DNA of 64,000 nt from Neobacillus niacini (GTDB lineage: Bacteria; Bacillota; Bacilli; Bacillales; Cytobacillaceae): the NCBI RefSeq assembly GCF_000759675.1, contig NZ_BAWM01000098.1, forward strand, positions 1-64,000, given 5' to 3'. The notes under the pieces are model-generated. The model worked only from the letters and a program-made list of their open reading frames with translations, was not told the DNA's origin and did not search any database. Both the position numbers and the translations under genes were made by a program. This document shows, in pieces, positions 44,468 through 53,324 of this stretch. Each line of letters begins with the position of its first letter. Within the stretch, counting starts at the first letter, position 1.

Positions 44468-44548
44468 ATGAAGTCAAATTTTTATATTCATTTTCTAGTT
44501 TTTACTATATTAGCAATATTCTGAATACAAAAAACGAATTATGTCAGA

Positions 44549-45358
44549 TTAACTAGCAACAATTCTCCAATTAATCTCTTCTTTTTCTGCAGCTTCTACT
44601 ATTTCTTTTGCTTCAAGATTATTTTCATAATCGCGGTCTTCAATTTTTCTTCCAGGTACGGATGTATCAAATTCATCTGTAAATGGGAATGGATGAATAA
44701 GTATTTCTCCATTACCTTTAGATTTAACTGTTAGTTGCACTGGTTCGCTTTCTCTTGTCATTCTTATTGGGCCTAATATAACTTCATTAACCTCTTTAGG
44801 ATTGTTAAGTCCCATAAATAAACCTAAGCGATCCATAACTTGAAAATACTCATATTGCATCCAAATTTTATCTTCAAATTCACTACGTTTCTGCCGAGCT
44901 TCCCAATATTGCTGCTTTATATCAACCCATTCCTTTTGGATAGAGTTAATGGTATCATTCATGAAGCCTCGCAGATCATCTGAAACCTTGTAAGTAAAGG
45001 TTGGATCATATCCAAATCTACTTGTATATAGACCAATCCAGTGCATTCCTAGCATCATACCTGCATATGGATCCTGTTTTAATGTATTTCGATACCCAAT
45101 TTCGTAGAAACGAACATGTTGTGGTAAATTAACCTCCAAAAAATTGGTTGGTCGCTTAGTAGCTTCGTTAAACAATATTTCATCATCAGGCTGTTTCCAT
45201 CCAGAGTCATGTTTTTCAATGCCAAGACTGACAGATTCATGGTTTGCTAGCTTCTGAAACTTTTCGTTCCCCCATAACCTTGACACATTCCCCATTTGGG
45301 TAGCATGTTCATCCTGCCTTACCAACACTAATTTCTCGTCCTGCTTTGAAATAATCAT
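44549..45358 (-). CDS. DUF3891 family protein, possible HD-type hydrolase
   Basis: A 269-residue protein of DUF3891. The N-terminal part has the pattern RQDEHATQMG (His18) and EKHDSGW (His50-Asp51), which resembles the ligands of HD-superfamily metal hydrolases. Further histidines lie in MLGMHWIGLYTS. No function is known. ATG follows the amidase gene's TAA directly, so the two are tightly coupled. Given the neighbours, a hydrolytic step in ring degradation is possible but unproven. Confidence 0.65.
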   Translation of the reverse strand: MIISKQDEKLVLVRQDEHATQMGNVSRLWGNEKFQKLANHESVSLGIEKHDSGWKQPDDEILFNEATKRPTNFLEVNLPQHVRFYEIGYRNTLKQDPYAGMMLGMHWIGLYTSRFGYDPTFTYKVSDDLRGFMNDTINSIQKEWVDIKQQYWEARQKRSEFEDKIWMQYEYFQVMDRLGLFMGLNNPKEVNEVILGPIRMTRESEPVQLTVKSKGNGEILIHPFPFTDEFDTSVPGRKIEDRDYENNLEAKEIVEAAEKEEINWRIVAS

Positions 45359-46066
45359 TTACTTCCCCCTCTCATTTTTAAGCGCTTCCAAAAGGGATAT
45401 TACTTGTTCTGTAAGTATGACGTCACCATACTTTTGTTGTATATCAAACAAGTTAATAGCATGGGTAGTAATACCACGGTCAAACACGCATTCTTCCGGA
45501 ACCACTACTTTATAATTATTTGAAAAAGCGTCCACTACCGTAGCTCTAACGCATCCGCTAGTTGTACATCCTGTTACAATTACACTATCTATTCCCTTTG
45601 CTGTTAACAGGGAAACTAAAGGTGTTCCATAAAAGGCACTTGGCTTTTTCTTTGATAGAATTACCTCACCGTTTTTCGGTGCTAACTCCTCAACTACCCT
45701 CGTTCCTTTTTCGCCTTGAAGAAGGAGAGGATGATTGAAAATCTGGCCTTTAATCGCTACACGGTCATTATCACCGCTCTTGTTTCCTTCAATAATGGTA
45801 TATATAACTGGAAATCCTTTTTCACGGAATGTTTCTAGTACTCTTCTAATATACGGAATAGCTTTCCAACTAGCAGTTCCACAACTTGTTGGGTATGCTT
45901 TAATCGCATCTTCAATTTCCTCGGGTCCATCCCCAGTGAATCCATATTGAACATCGACTATCAAGAGTGCTGGCTTTTTTCCCAAACCATACGTAGTGCC
46001 TAATCCGGCGCCTGAGTAAATTTTTGCATCACGGTCATCTAAGTATTTTTCCCATATTCTTGCCAT
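45359..46066 (-). CDS. Isochorismatase-fold amidase (maleamate or N-carbamoylsarcosine amidase-like)
   Basis: A 235-residue cysteine hydrolase. The triad is Asp38 (LLIVDVQ), a lysine in KKKPSAF (139-141) and Cys172 (TGCTTSGCVRAT). The opening IWEKYLDDRDAKIYSGAGLG and FDRGITTHAINLFDIQQKY resemble N-carbamoylsarcosine amidohydrolase and maleamate amidohydrolase. With a maleate-isomerase-like gene in the cluster, maleamate to maleate plus ammonia is the most attractive reaction. Confidence 0.82.
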   Translation of the reverse strand: MARIWEKYLDDRDAKIYSGAGLGTTYGLGKKPALLIVDVQYGFTGDGPEEIEDAIKAYPTSCGTASWKAIPYIRRVLETFREKGFPVIYTIIEGNKSGDNDRVAIKGQIFNHPLLLQGEKGTRVVEELAPKNGEVILSKKKPSAFYGTPLVSLLTAKGIDSVIVTGCTTSGCVRATVVDAFSNNYKVVVPEECVFDRGITTHAINLFDIQQKYGDVILTEQVISLLEALKNERGK

Positions 46067-46081
46067 TCGACTTCACCTCTC

Positions 46082-46450
46082 TTATCCGTAAGTAATGACC
46101 TTATCACATGCCGTGGTCATTTCAACTAGAACACTAGGAGAGCCTAATTCTACTTTTTTCCCTTCTAGATCCTTTGCCGTAATCCCCCTTGCCCCACAGG
46201 AAACTTGTGATAAAACAATTCGTCCCCCTCGTTCAAGAATTTCATTAACAGAATTCCTTAACTCAGTTGCCGTTACCCCTACTCCAAACACAGTGTCAAG
46301 ATTATCTTCCTTTAATAATTGGACGGCACTTCCTGCAAGAAACATAGAGGCTTGATGTCCATCCTGGAGAGCTGTTTTTGCAATTAGGAAAGCCCGGTCT
46401 GCTTGAGTTGGTGCCTCTGGACCGTGTGTTAAGTGAATCAATAAATGCAT
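46082..46450 (-). CDS. DsrE family protein
   Basis: A 122-residue DsrE/TusD-like alpha/beta protein (LLIHLTHGPEAPTQADRAFLIAKTALQDGHQASMF in three parts, then SQVSCGARGIT). Cysteines at SCG and TACD could take part in sulfur relay or redox chemistry. Its role in this cluster is unknown. Confidence 0.7.
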   Translation of the reverse strand: MHLLIHLTHGPEAPTQADRAFLIAKTALQDGHQASMFLAGSAVQLLKEDNLDTVFGVGVTATELRNSVNEILERGGRIVLSQVSCGARGITAKDLEGKKVELGSPSVLVEMTTACDKVITYG

Positions 46451-46471
46451 ATTTTTTCCTCCCTTATTTGT

Positions 46472-47071
46472 TTAATGAATTTTTTCACTTACCCCATTCG
46501 GAGTTAGATGATCGATAAATACATGTACACTCCCTTTAATTACATCCTCTTCTGAAAGTGAAGTAATGATTTCACCTGATACAAAAGATCGGGATATAAA
46601 AAGACCATAACTCATATAAAGGAAATTCATAGCTGTCAGCTCATAATCCGCGTTTATGATCAGTTCCCTTTTATTCATCTCTTCTAAATATTTTATAATC
46701 AAGTCCTTTAATTGCCTTGGGTGCTTATTTACCTGCTCTAGTAATCCTGGCACATTATGCCCTTCTTGAATGGCAATCTTTATAACGTTTTTATTCTTTT
46801 TCATAATTTTGTGATAGGTCTCCGCAATCATCAATAAGTCTTTCTCAAGATCCCAAATTAACTTATGCTCAAAAAGTTCCTTCATTTGAAAACTATAATA
46901 GTATCGATCAATTGCTGCTTCTAGAATTTTCTTTTTGTTCGGAAAATGTCTAAAGAGAGTCATTTCACTCACAGAAGCTTTTTCGGCTATTTGTTTTGTC
47001 GTTGCTCCCTTAAATCCTTTTTTCGCAATCATATCAATTGCCACTTTTAAAATTTTTTCATCAGTACTCAT
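46472..47071 (-). CDS. TetR family transcriptional regulator of the catabolic cluster
   Basis: A 199-residue repressor with an N-terminal HTH (FKGATTKQIAEKASVSEMTLFRHFPNKKKILEAAID) and a helical ligand domain. It heads the DsrE/amidase/DUF3891 transcript. The operator-like GTTAGTACTCACTAAC lies 28 bp before its start and recurs before the dehydrogenase/Rieske operon, so it probably controls both. Confidence 0.87.
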   Translation of the reverse strand: MSTDEKILKVAIDMIAKKGFKGATTKQIAEKASVSEMTLFRHFPNKKKILEAAIDRYYYSFQMKELFEHKLIWDLEKDLLMIAETYHKIMKKNKNVIKIAIQEGHNVPGLLEQVNKHPRQLKDLIIKYLEEMNKRELIINADYELTAMNFLYMSYGLFISRSFVSGEIITSLSEEDVIKGSVHVFIDHLTPNGVSEKIH

Positions 47072-47098
47072 ATTCCTTCTACCTACCTAACTATGTTT

Positions 47099-47114
47099 GT
47101 TAGTACTCACTAAC
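47099..47114. promoter_or_regulatory. TetR-type operator copy 1
   Basis: GTTAGTACTCACTAAC; the arms GTTAGT and ACTAAC and the 4-base centre match the site at 44452-44467. Confidence 0.7.
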
Positions 47115-47256
47115 TTTCTCTTAATATGAATGTTATATTAGTGACAAAAATGTGTCAATATCTTTTCTGAATTATTTAAAAATTTAAATATATTATTAAC
47201 AAAAACAATAATTGGTTTTTTACTCTTTATCAAAACTTCCCTGTACATAATAAATA

Positions 47257-47291
47257 AATCTCAGGGAAACTTTGTCCCTGAGATTTTTTTG
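47257..47291 (-). terminator. Terminator of yitT-like gene
   Basis: AAATCTCAGGGA pairs with TCCCTGAGATTT, followed on the plus strand by T7. It is palindromic enough to serve either direction. Confidence 0.8.
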
Positions 47292-47304
47292 TAATATATA
47301 TGCA

Positions 47305-48189
47305 TCAATGGATGTCACGTTTCTTAAAGCGACCGCCACGAACTTCGGAGATGTCAGCTATCGCCAAAAAGGCATTTGGATCAATTTCCTCAACAATCGT
47401 TGTCAGTTTCGATTCTTCAAGACGAGTGATGATACTGAAAATAACCTTCTTATGGTCACCGGTATAGGCTCCCTCACCCTTTAGGTAAGTTACACCACGA
47501 CCTAAGCGTGCATTTACTGCATTTCCGATTTCTTCTGCTTCATCGCTAATAATCCAAACAGATTTGGATTCCTCGAAGCCGTCTACCACAGTATCAATTG
47601 CTTTTGCAGCAATAACGTAAGCTAGTAAGGAATACATTGCCCTATCCCAACTAAACACAAATCCTGCTGCTCCTAAAATAAAAAGGTTGATAAACATAAT
47701 AATTTGACCAACGGAGAATGGCACTTTTTTAGTTATCACTAGCGATAGTATTTCTGTACCATCTAATGCTCCACCGAAGCGAATAACAATTCCAACTCCA
47801 ATTCCTAATATCATGCCTCCAAAAATAGTCGCAAGAAGAATATCATCGGTAAAGGCTGGTATTGGATGAAACAATGTCGTAAAAACAGATAAAACAATAA
47901 TTCCATAAACAGTAGAAATGGCGAAGGTTTTTCCCATTTGCTTATATCCTAAATAAACAAACGGCAGGTTTAATAGGAATAGAAAGATACCGAGTTCAAG
48001 ACCTGTTAAATGAGATAACATAATTGATATACCTGTTACCCCACCATCAATTACCTTGTTTGGGACTAAAAAGATCTCTAGACCGGTAGCCATTAATATC
48101 GCTCCGAGAGTAATGGCTACCGCTCGAAAGATTTTTTTACTAAGAGAGAGTTTTCGATGTTGTACTTTTCCGTTTACTAATTCTGTCAC
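47305..48189 (-). CDS. YitT family membrane protein (DUF2179)
   Basis: About 294 residues from GTG 48189, with AAGGTG close ahead; a TTG at 48207 is also open. Five or six helices (AVAITLGAILMATGLEIFL, GILGIGVGIVIRFGG type) precede a C-terminal soluble DUF2179 domain (GAYTGDHKKVIFSIITRLE). The family is common in multiple copies in bacilli. Its role is unproven. Confidence 0.85.
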   Translation of the reverse strand: MTELVNGKVQHRKLSLSKKIFRAVAITLGAILMATGLEIFLVPNKVIDGGVTGISIMLSHLTGLELGIFLFLLNLPFVYLGYKQMGKTFAISTVYGIIVLSVFTTLFHPIPAFTDDILLATIFGGMILGIGVGIVIRFGGALDGTEILSLVITKKVPFSVGQIIMFINLFILGAAGFVFSWDRAMYSLLAYVIAAKAIDTVVDGFEESKSVWIISDEAEEIGNAVNARLGRGVTYLKGEGAYTGDHKKVIFSIITRLEESKLTTIVEEIDPNAFLAIADISEVRGGRFKKRDIH

Positions 48190-48371
48190 AAAATCACACC
48201 TTATCAATAAAATTTATTAATAAAACCAAACTGGAGAATGAATTCCACTACTAATTCTCTGACTAGGTTATTATTACCAACTTATGTAGCCTTCATTAAT
48301 CAATTATTATTCCTATCATTATACCATAAAATCTATTAAAAATGAATTCAAGTTCATATTTACAGAAGGTA

Positions 48372-49316
48372 TTACGACCTAGAGAACCAGTATAAACATT
48401 TTATCTGTTTCCTACATTCGATTAGCAGATTTTGAGCAGATTGTAGGGAGATCGCTTTAAATCTTATCTTGGTTCCCGGTAGGGCTTGAGCAAGAAGTGG
48501 GATATCAGTAGATATCACCGTTCCTATTCTAGAATAGCCTCCAGTTGTTTGGTGCTCAGCCATAAGTATGATAGGCTGCCCGTTTGCAGGGACTTGAATT
48601 CCACCTAAAGGAATGGCGTCAGAAATAATATCAGCAGGACTGCTATGCTCTATTATTGGACCTGTTAATTGAAACCCCATTCGGCTTGATTTAGGTGATA
48701 TAAAATATTCTTCATTCAGAAATGTTTCGATTCCTAATGAAGTAAATTTATCTTTATGAGGACCTGCAATGAATCTAACGGTTAATGGATTCGTATATTT
48801 AGGAATAAGATTAGCGTGCAGTTGTCTATTTCTCTTAATAAATGGGTTCCCATAGAGAGTATCCCCCTCTTTTAGAGCTCTGCCTTCAAAACCTCCAAAT
48901 TTTCCTGTTAAATACGTTGATTTACTATTGAGTACAAGTGGAACATTAATTCCACCAGCTATGCATATGTATGATCTCACTCCTTCTTTTACCTCTCCAA
49001 ACGATAGAATTTGTCCTTTTTGAATGAATATGCTCTTCCAGAGAGGAACTTCCTGTTCATTAATTTTGGGTGAAAGATTCCCACCACAAATTGCAATAGA
49101 GACATCATGTAAAGCCAACAGGACTGGTCCAATTAGCGGTGCTTCAAGCCCAGCCTCACCTAAGTCGTTTCCAACTAACAAATTTCCCATTTGCAAAGAA
49201 TAAGTATCCATTGCACCTGACGGACTAACCCCGTATTCACGGAATCCATATCTACCAAGGTCTTGGACAGTTGTTTGCAATCCAGGTTTAATTACTTTAA
49301 AGATTGGAGTACTCAT
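48372..49316 (-). CDS. pxpC: 5-oxoprolinase subunit PxpC
   Basis: A 314-residue protein of the biotin-dependent carboxyltransferase-like family (FKVIKPGLQTTVQDLGRYGFREYGVSPSGAMD in parts, SRMGFQLTG, TTGGYSRIGTV). Formerly KipA. ATG 49316 overlaps the pxpA stop as ATGA. It forms the ATP-dependent 5-oxoprolinase with PxpA and PxpB, returning 5-oxoproline to glutamate. Confidence 0.92.
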   Translation of the reverse strand: MSTPIFKVIKPGLQTTVQDLGRYGFREYGVSPSGAMDTYSLQMGNLLVGNDLGEAGLEAPLIGPVLLALHDVSIAICGGNLSPKINEQEVPLWKSIFIQKGQILSFGEVKEGVRSYICIAGGINVPLVLNSKSTYLTGKFGGFEGRALKEGDTLYGNPFIKRNRQLHANLIPKYTNPLTVRFIAGPHKDKFTSLGIETFLNEEYFISPKSSRMGFQLTGPIIEHSSPADIISDAIPLGGIQVPANGQPIILMAEHQTTGGYSRIGTVISTDIPLLAQALPGTKIRFKAISLQSAQNLLIECRKQIKCLYWFSRS

Positions 49317-50080
49317 CTTTCGGACCAACTCTTTCTTATAACTATATTTTCTTCCGTTAAAGCATGTTTTAATTCCTTAATAAAATCTAATGCAGCAGGT
49401 TCATCCCCATGGATACAGACTGTATCTGCCGTTATAGCAATTTCAGTTCCATCCGCCGCTGTAACTTTTCCTTCCTTTACCATTCGAATGATTCGCTGTG
49501 CTGCAAATTTCATATCATGTATCATGCTGTTGCTTTCATTTCTAGAAGTTAACGATCCATCAGGCTGATAGGTTCTGTCAGCAAACACTTCCTGTGTTGT
49601 TAATAAACCCTTTCCTTTTCCAGCTTGAATTAGTTCACTTCCTGAAAGACCAAAAAGGACTAAGCTAGAATCATAATCAGCAACAGCCTGTGCAATAGCG
49701 TCAGCAATTGGTCGTAACTTAGAAGCCATATTATACAAGGCTCCATGGGGTTTAACATGGGCAAGCTTAACCCCTTGAGCTTGCGCCATCGCAGATAAGG
49801 CACCTATTTGGTAGAGTGTTAGATGATAGATTTCCTTTGGGGATATGTTCATTTCCCTCCGACCGAACCCCATTAAATCCGGGAATCCAGGATGTGCACC
49901 AATATTAACATGATATTTCTTTGCCAACTTAATCGTTTCCATCATCACATTATGATCCCCTGCATGGTAGCCACAGGCAATATTTGCAGATGAAATATGC
50001 TTCAAAATCTCTTTATCATTACCAATTTTAAAAAACCCATAACTTTCTCCAAGATCACAATTAAGGTCAATAAAGCTCAT
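49313..50080 (-). CDS. pxpA: 5-oxoprolinase subunit PxpA
   Basis: A 255-residue LamB/YcsF family protein: DLNCDLGESYGFF, ANIACGYHAGDH, VNIGAHPGFPDLMGFGRR, HVKPHGALYN and CIHGDEPAA. Middle gene of pxpBAC, overlapping both neighbours by 4 bases. Confidence 0.95.
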   Translation of the reverse strand: MSFIDLNCDLGESYGFFKIGNDKEILKHISSANIACGYHAGDHNVMMETIKLAKKYHVNIGAHPGFPDLMGFGRREMNISPKEIYHLTLYQIGALSAMAQAQGVKLAHVKPHGALYNMASKLRPIADAIAQAVADYDSSLVLFGLSGSELIQAGKGKGLLTTQEVFADRTYQPDGSLTSRNESNSMIHDMKFAAQRIIRMVKEGKVTAADGTEIAITADTVCIHGDEPAALDFIKELKHALTEENIVIRKSWSER

Positions 50081-50811
50081 GTTTTTTCCGCTCCCTTTTT
50101 GTAAGTCAATACTTCATACTTTTTAGTGGCTACACATTCTTTTATGGTAAGAAACTCTTCATAGTTCACAGGAAAAAACGTTACATAATTTCCTGCAGAT
50201 AATTGCGAAGGTTTGTCATTCTTGATATCAAATAGAGATAATGGGGTGATGCCAATAATTCTCCAGCCTGAAGGGACTTCAGTAGGATAAATTCCTGTTT
50301 GGTTGCCGCCAATTCCTACAGAGCCTGCTGCTATTGTTGCTCTTGGTTTTTCCAGTCGAGGAGCTGCAATTTTTTTATTAAGACCGCCGAGATAAGGAAA
50401 GCCTGGTACAAATCCAATCATATATATTAAATATTCTCTGTCTGAATGTAAGTTGATAACTTCTTGTTCACTGATGTTATTGAACTCTGCAACAAATCGT
50501 AAGTCCGGTCCAGACTCCCCACCATAATAAACTGGAATCCTGTAGACAATAGGTCTTTGTGGACTAGATTCCATGGGTGATTCATAAATTGAGTAAATAT
50601 TTTTCACTAATTGACTAAATTCTATTTTTGCAGGGTCATAAAAAATGGCAATAGAAGTATAGGTTGGTACACACTCGATAACGCCATCAATTTTATTACG
50701 TCTAAAATTCTGTAAAAACTGATTGATTTGGTGATGAGTACTCTCATCAATTTCATTACCAAAAGTTATCGTAATTGCTGAATCTCCAATTGGTACGATT
50801 TCTACACTCAT
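50077..50811 (-). CDS. pxpB: 5-oxoprolinase subunit PxpB
   Basis: A 244-residue protein of the KipI family (VPIGDSAITITFGNEID, YMIGFVPGFPYLGGL, GSVGIGGNQTGIYP, PSGWRIIG). In B. subtilis the homologue was first described as the KinA inhibitor KipI. AAAGGTG site before ATG. It is first in the operon. Confidence 0.93.
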   Translation of the reverse strand: MSVEIVPIGDSAITITFGNEIDESTHHQINQFLQNFRRNKIDGVIECVPTYTSIAIFYDPAKIEFSQLVKNIYSIYESPMESSPQRPIVYRIPVYYGGESGPDLRFVAEFNNISEQEVINLHSDREYLIYMIGFVPGFPYLGGLNKKIAAPRLEKPRATIAAGSVGIGGNQTGIYPTEVPSGWRIIGITPLSLFDIKNDKPSQLSAGNYVTFFPVNYEEFLTIKECVATKKYEVLTYKKGAEKT

Positions 50812-50883
50812 TTACTTCACCTTTTTTCAACAATTTGTTAAATTACTATTTACTTTATTATACAATCCAATAAAGCAATAAAA

Positions 50884-50911
50884 AACGCTCTGATCGTCAA
50901 GACCAGAGCGT
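50884..50911 (-). terminator. Terminator of the NhaC-type gene
   Basis: ACGCTCTG / CAGAGCGT stem with T6 on the minus strand, between the carrier gene and pxpB. Confidence 0.85.
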
Positions 50912-50918
50912 AATCTTA

Positions 50919-52253
50919 TTAACTAACCTTTTCGCTGACTATTTTTGCATTACTTTTTTCAACATTTTTTGTTGTAAACCGCGGGAAACCAGATAATATC
51001 GCCACTACTCCACATACCCCTATTAATATTGGGTAATAAGAATAGGCTAATATACTAACTGGAGAGATACTCGCAACCCCTGCAGCAACCAACATTTGAG
51101 CACCGTAAGGGATTAACCCTTGAATACTGCAGGAAAACACGTCGAGCAAACTTGCCGACCTGCGTGGATCAATTCCATACTTACCGGCAATATTTTTCGC
51201 AAGCGGTCCAGCAATAATGATTGAAATTGTGTTATTTGCAGTTGAAAGATCAGTTAAGCTTACAAGTCCAGCAATGCCAAATTCAGCACCTTTTTTCGAT
51301 TTAATCTTCCGTGTTACAAGATGGAGTAAATAATCAATCCCGCCATTATGCTTAATTACTTCTACCATACCTGCAATCAAAATGGCGAGGAAGGAGATTT
51401 CATACATCCCTGCCATACCATCGCTAATTTTTTGTATGAGTTCCATAAGGTTATAACTGCCATCTACTAACCCGATTAACCCAGCAAACAAGATTCCAAA
51501 TGCAAGAACCAAAAATACATTTACCCCTGCTAACGCAGTAATTAACACACCTAGATAGGGTAGAATCTTAATCCAATCAAAGGGTTGTTGGTTGATATTG
51601 GCTTGTTCACCCATTGTTAAAACTGAAAGAATGACACAAGTAATAATTGCTGCTGGCAGGACTATAAGGAAATTCACCTTAAATTTATCCCTCATTTTTG
51701 TGCCTTGTGTCCTTACTGCTGCAATTGTTGTATCCGAAATAAATGACAAGTTATCCCCAAACATCGCACCGCCAATTACAGCTGCCATTGAAAGTGGAAG
51801 AGAAATATCCGTTTGCTCACTAATCCCAACTCCTATTGGTGCCAGCGCTACAATTGTTCCCATGCTTGTCCCCATAGACAAGGATATAAAACAAGCGATA
51901 ATAAAAACACCGACCATTAACAGATTTTGAGGTACGACAGATAGTGCCAGATTTACTGTTGAATCAACTGCACCCATTCCATTCGCAGTCTCGGAAAAAG
52001 CACCCGCTAACAGGAAAATCATAACCATTAGCATGATATTTGATTCTCCTGCACCTCTTGTGAAAATTTCCACCTTCTGATTAAATGATTCTTTCCTATT
52101 CATTGTTAATGTTACAGCTGCTGCGAAAACAATCGCCACAATAACCGGAAATTTATAAAAATCACCCGTGATAATCCCCGAGCCGATAAATAATACTAAA
52201 AATACAGCAAAAGGTATAAGCGCCCATGGATTCCCTTTTTTGCTTGTACTCAT
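50919..52253 (-). CDS. NhaC-family Na+/H+ antiporter-like carrier
   Basis: A 444-residue membrane protein with about 11 helices from ATG 52253 (AAGGGGTG six bases ahead). Typical NhaC pieces: SLSMGTSMGTIVALAPIG, GGAMFGDNLSFISDTTIAA and DLSTANNTISIIIAGP. NhaC relatives exchange protons or sodium for ions, malate/lactate or amines. It is next to pxpBAC but ended by its own terminator; a link to 5-oxoproline uptake is only positional. Confidence 0.82.
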   Translation of the reverse strand: MSTSKKGNPWALIPFAVFLVLFIGSGIITGDFYKFPVIVAIVFAAAVTLTMNRKESFNQKVEIFTRGAGESNIMLMVMIFLLAGAFSETANGMGAVDSTVNLALSVVPQNLLMVGVFIIACFISLSMGTSMGTIVALAPIGVGISEQTDISLPLSMAAVIGGAMFGDNLSFISDTTIAAVRTQGTKMRDKFKVNFLIVLPAAIITCVILSVLTMGEQANINQQPFDWIKILPYLGVLITALAGVNVFLVLAFGILFAGLIGLVDGSYNLMELIQKISDGMAGMYEISFLAILIAGMVEVIKHNGGIDYLLHLVTRKIKSKKGAEFGIAGLVSLTDLSTANNTISIIIAGPLAKNIAGKYGIDPRRSASLLDVFSCSIQGLIPYGAQMLVAAGVASISPVSILAYSYYPILIGVCGVVAILSGFPRFTTKNVEKSNAKIVSEKVS

Positions 52254-52286
52254 GGTAAACACCCCTTTCTTCTTTTTTACATAAAA

Positions 52287-52320
52287 AAACCTCTTCTTTC
52301 AAAAAAAGAAAAAGAGGTTT
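52287..52320 (-). terminator. Terminator or leader attenuator before the NhaC-type gene
   Basis: AAACCTCTT...AAGAGGTTT hairpin with T7 on the minus strand, about 20 bp before the carrier's ribosome site. It ends the upstream VTT gene or attenuates the carrier mRNA. Confidence 0.65.
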
Positions 52321-52396
52321 TACTATCTATTTAACAAACAAATATTAGAGTACAATAATTTTTATCTTTGCGCAAGATGCTACAGGTAAAATTCAT

Positions 52397-53056
52397 TTAA
52401 TTTACTTGTTTTCTTCTTTTCTGTTTTTTCTTAAGGCGATAGAAAAACACAATTCCTACAAGGACGAGCGTTAAACCAAGGAGGATATTTTGCTCCATAT
52501 TTCCCTCCATTACTCCCGCAGGGATAAGGGTTAACACAAAGAAAAAGATAAGATTTCCAAACATGGTACCGATAATAAAATGTTTAAATGTGATAGAACT
52601 TAATCCGCTGAGAATATTGATTAAGCTTGTAGGAACGAATGGAATTATTCTCGCTTGGAACACAAATAATAACCCATTTTGTTCCATCCTTGATAGCAGT
52701 TCGGGATTTGTTTTTTTCTGTACCCAATCATTAAAAAAATAACGACTTCCAAAAAACCAAATGCCGGCAGCAATTATACTTGTAAACCAACTCCAAATTA
52801 GACCATTAACGAAACCGAACAATGCATAGTTTATTGTGATGATAATTATGAGAGGAATAATGGTAAATGAATTTTGAATCACCATGATGATAAAGGTAAA
52901 GAAGAACTTTGAAAATGAAGTATCTTTCAATGACAGTATGATTGAATCCATATCCCCGTTTCTAAGTAATCGGAACGTTTCGGTATTTTGAACAACTATA
53001 AAAATGATCAATATTATCCCAATAAAGGCAATGATTTTTTTCCAAATATTAATCAC
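52397..53056 (-). CDS. TVP38/TMEM64 (VTT/DedA) family membrane protein
   Basis: A 219-residue protein with five to six hydrophobic segments. The VTT core is seen in ALFGFVNGLIWSWFTSIIAAGIWFFGSRYF (in parts), FQARIIPFVPTSLINILSG and FIIGTMFGN. Family members act in lipid scrambling or envelope maintenance. The start appears to be GTG 53056 with no strong ribosome site, so the true start is uncertain. Confidence 0.8.
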   Translation of the reverse strand: MINIWKKIIAFIGIILIIFIVVQNTETFRLLRNGDMDSIILSLKDTSFSKFFFTFIIMVIQNSFTIIPLIIIITINYALFGFVNGLIWSWFTSIIAAGIWFFGSRYFFNDWVQKKTNPELLSRMEQNGLLFVFQARIIPFVPTSLINILSGLSSITFKHFIIGTMFGNLIFFFVLTLIPAGVMEGNMEQNILLGLTLVLVGIVFFYRLKKKQKRRKQVN

Positions 53057-53281
53057 CTATTTTCATTTTAAGGTAATCTCGTAAGAGTAAATATATTCTT
53101 ATTCCCATCATACCATGCAACAAATAACAAAGTATGAACAAAAGTGATTTCGTAAAAAAAGGAATAAAAATGTCATAATCGTTAAGAACATTTTCTTTAA
53201 TAAAGGAAAAAATAAGGGAACGCAAAATCAGAGAGCGGATTGACAATCAAACAACCTAATTTAATTTAATAAAACAAAAAA

Positions 53282-53308
53282 TGTGCCCCTGAGAATTCTT
53301 GGGGCACA
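53282..53308 (-). terminator. Terminator of pepF
   Basis: TGTGCCCC / GGGGCACA stem, T-rich on the minus strand side, 17 bp past the pepF stop. Confidence 0.88.
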
Positions 53309-53324
53309 ATTTTTGTTTTATTAT

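Noticed and set aside
53049..53246. Open frame of 65 codons on the minus strand before the VTT gene
   Set aside because: No ribosome site, A+T-driven hydrophobic composition and overlap with the VTT start; probably the untranslated leader.
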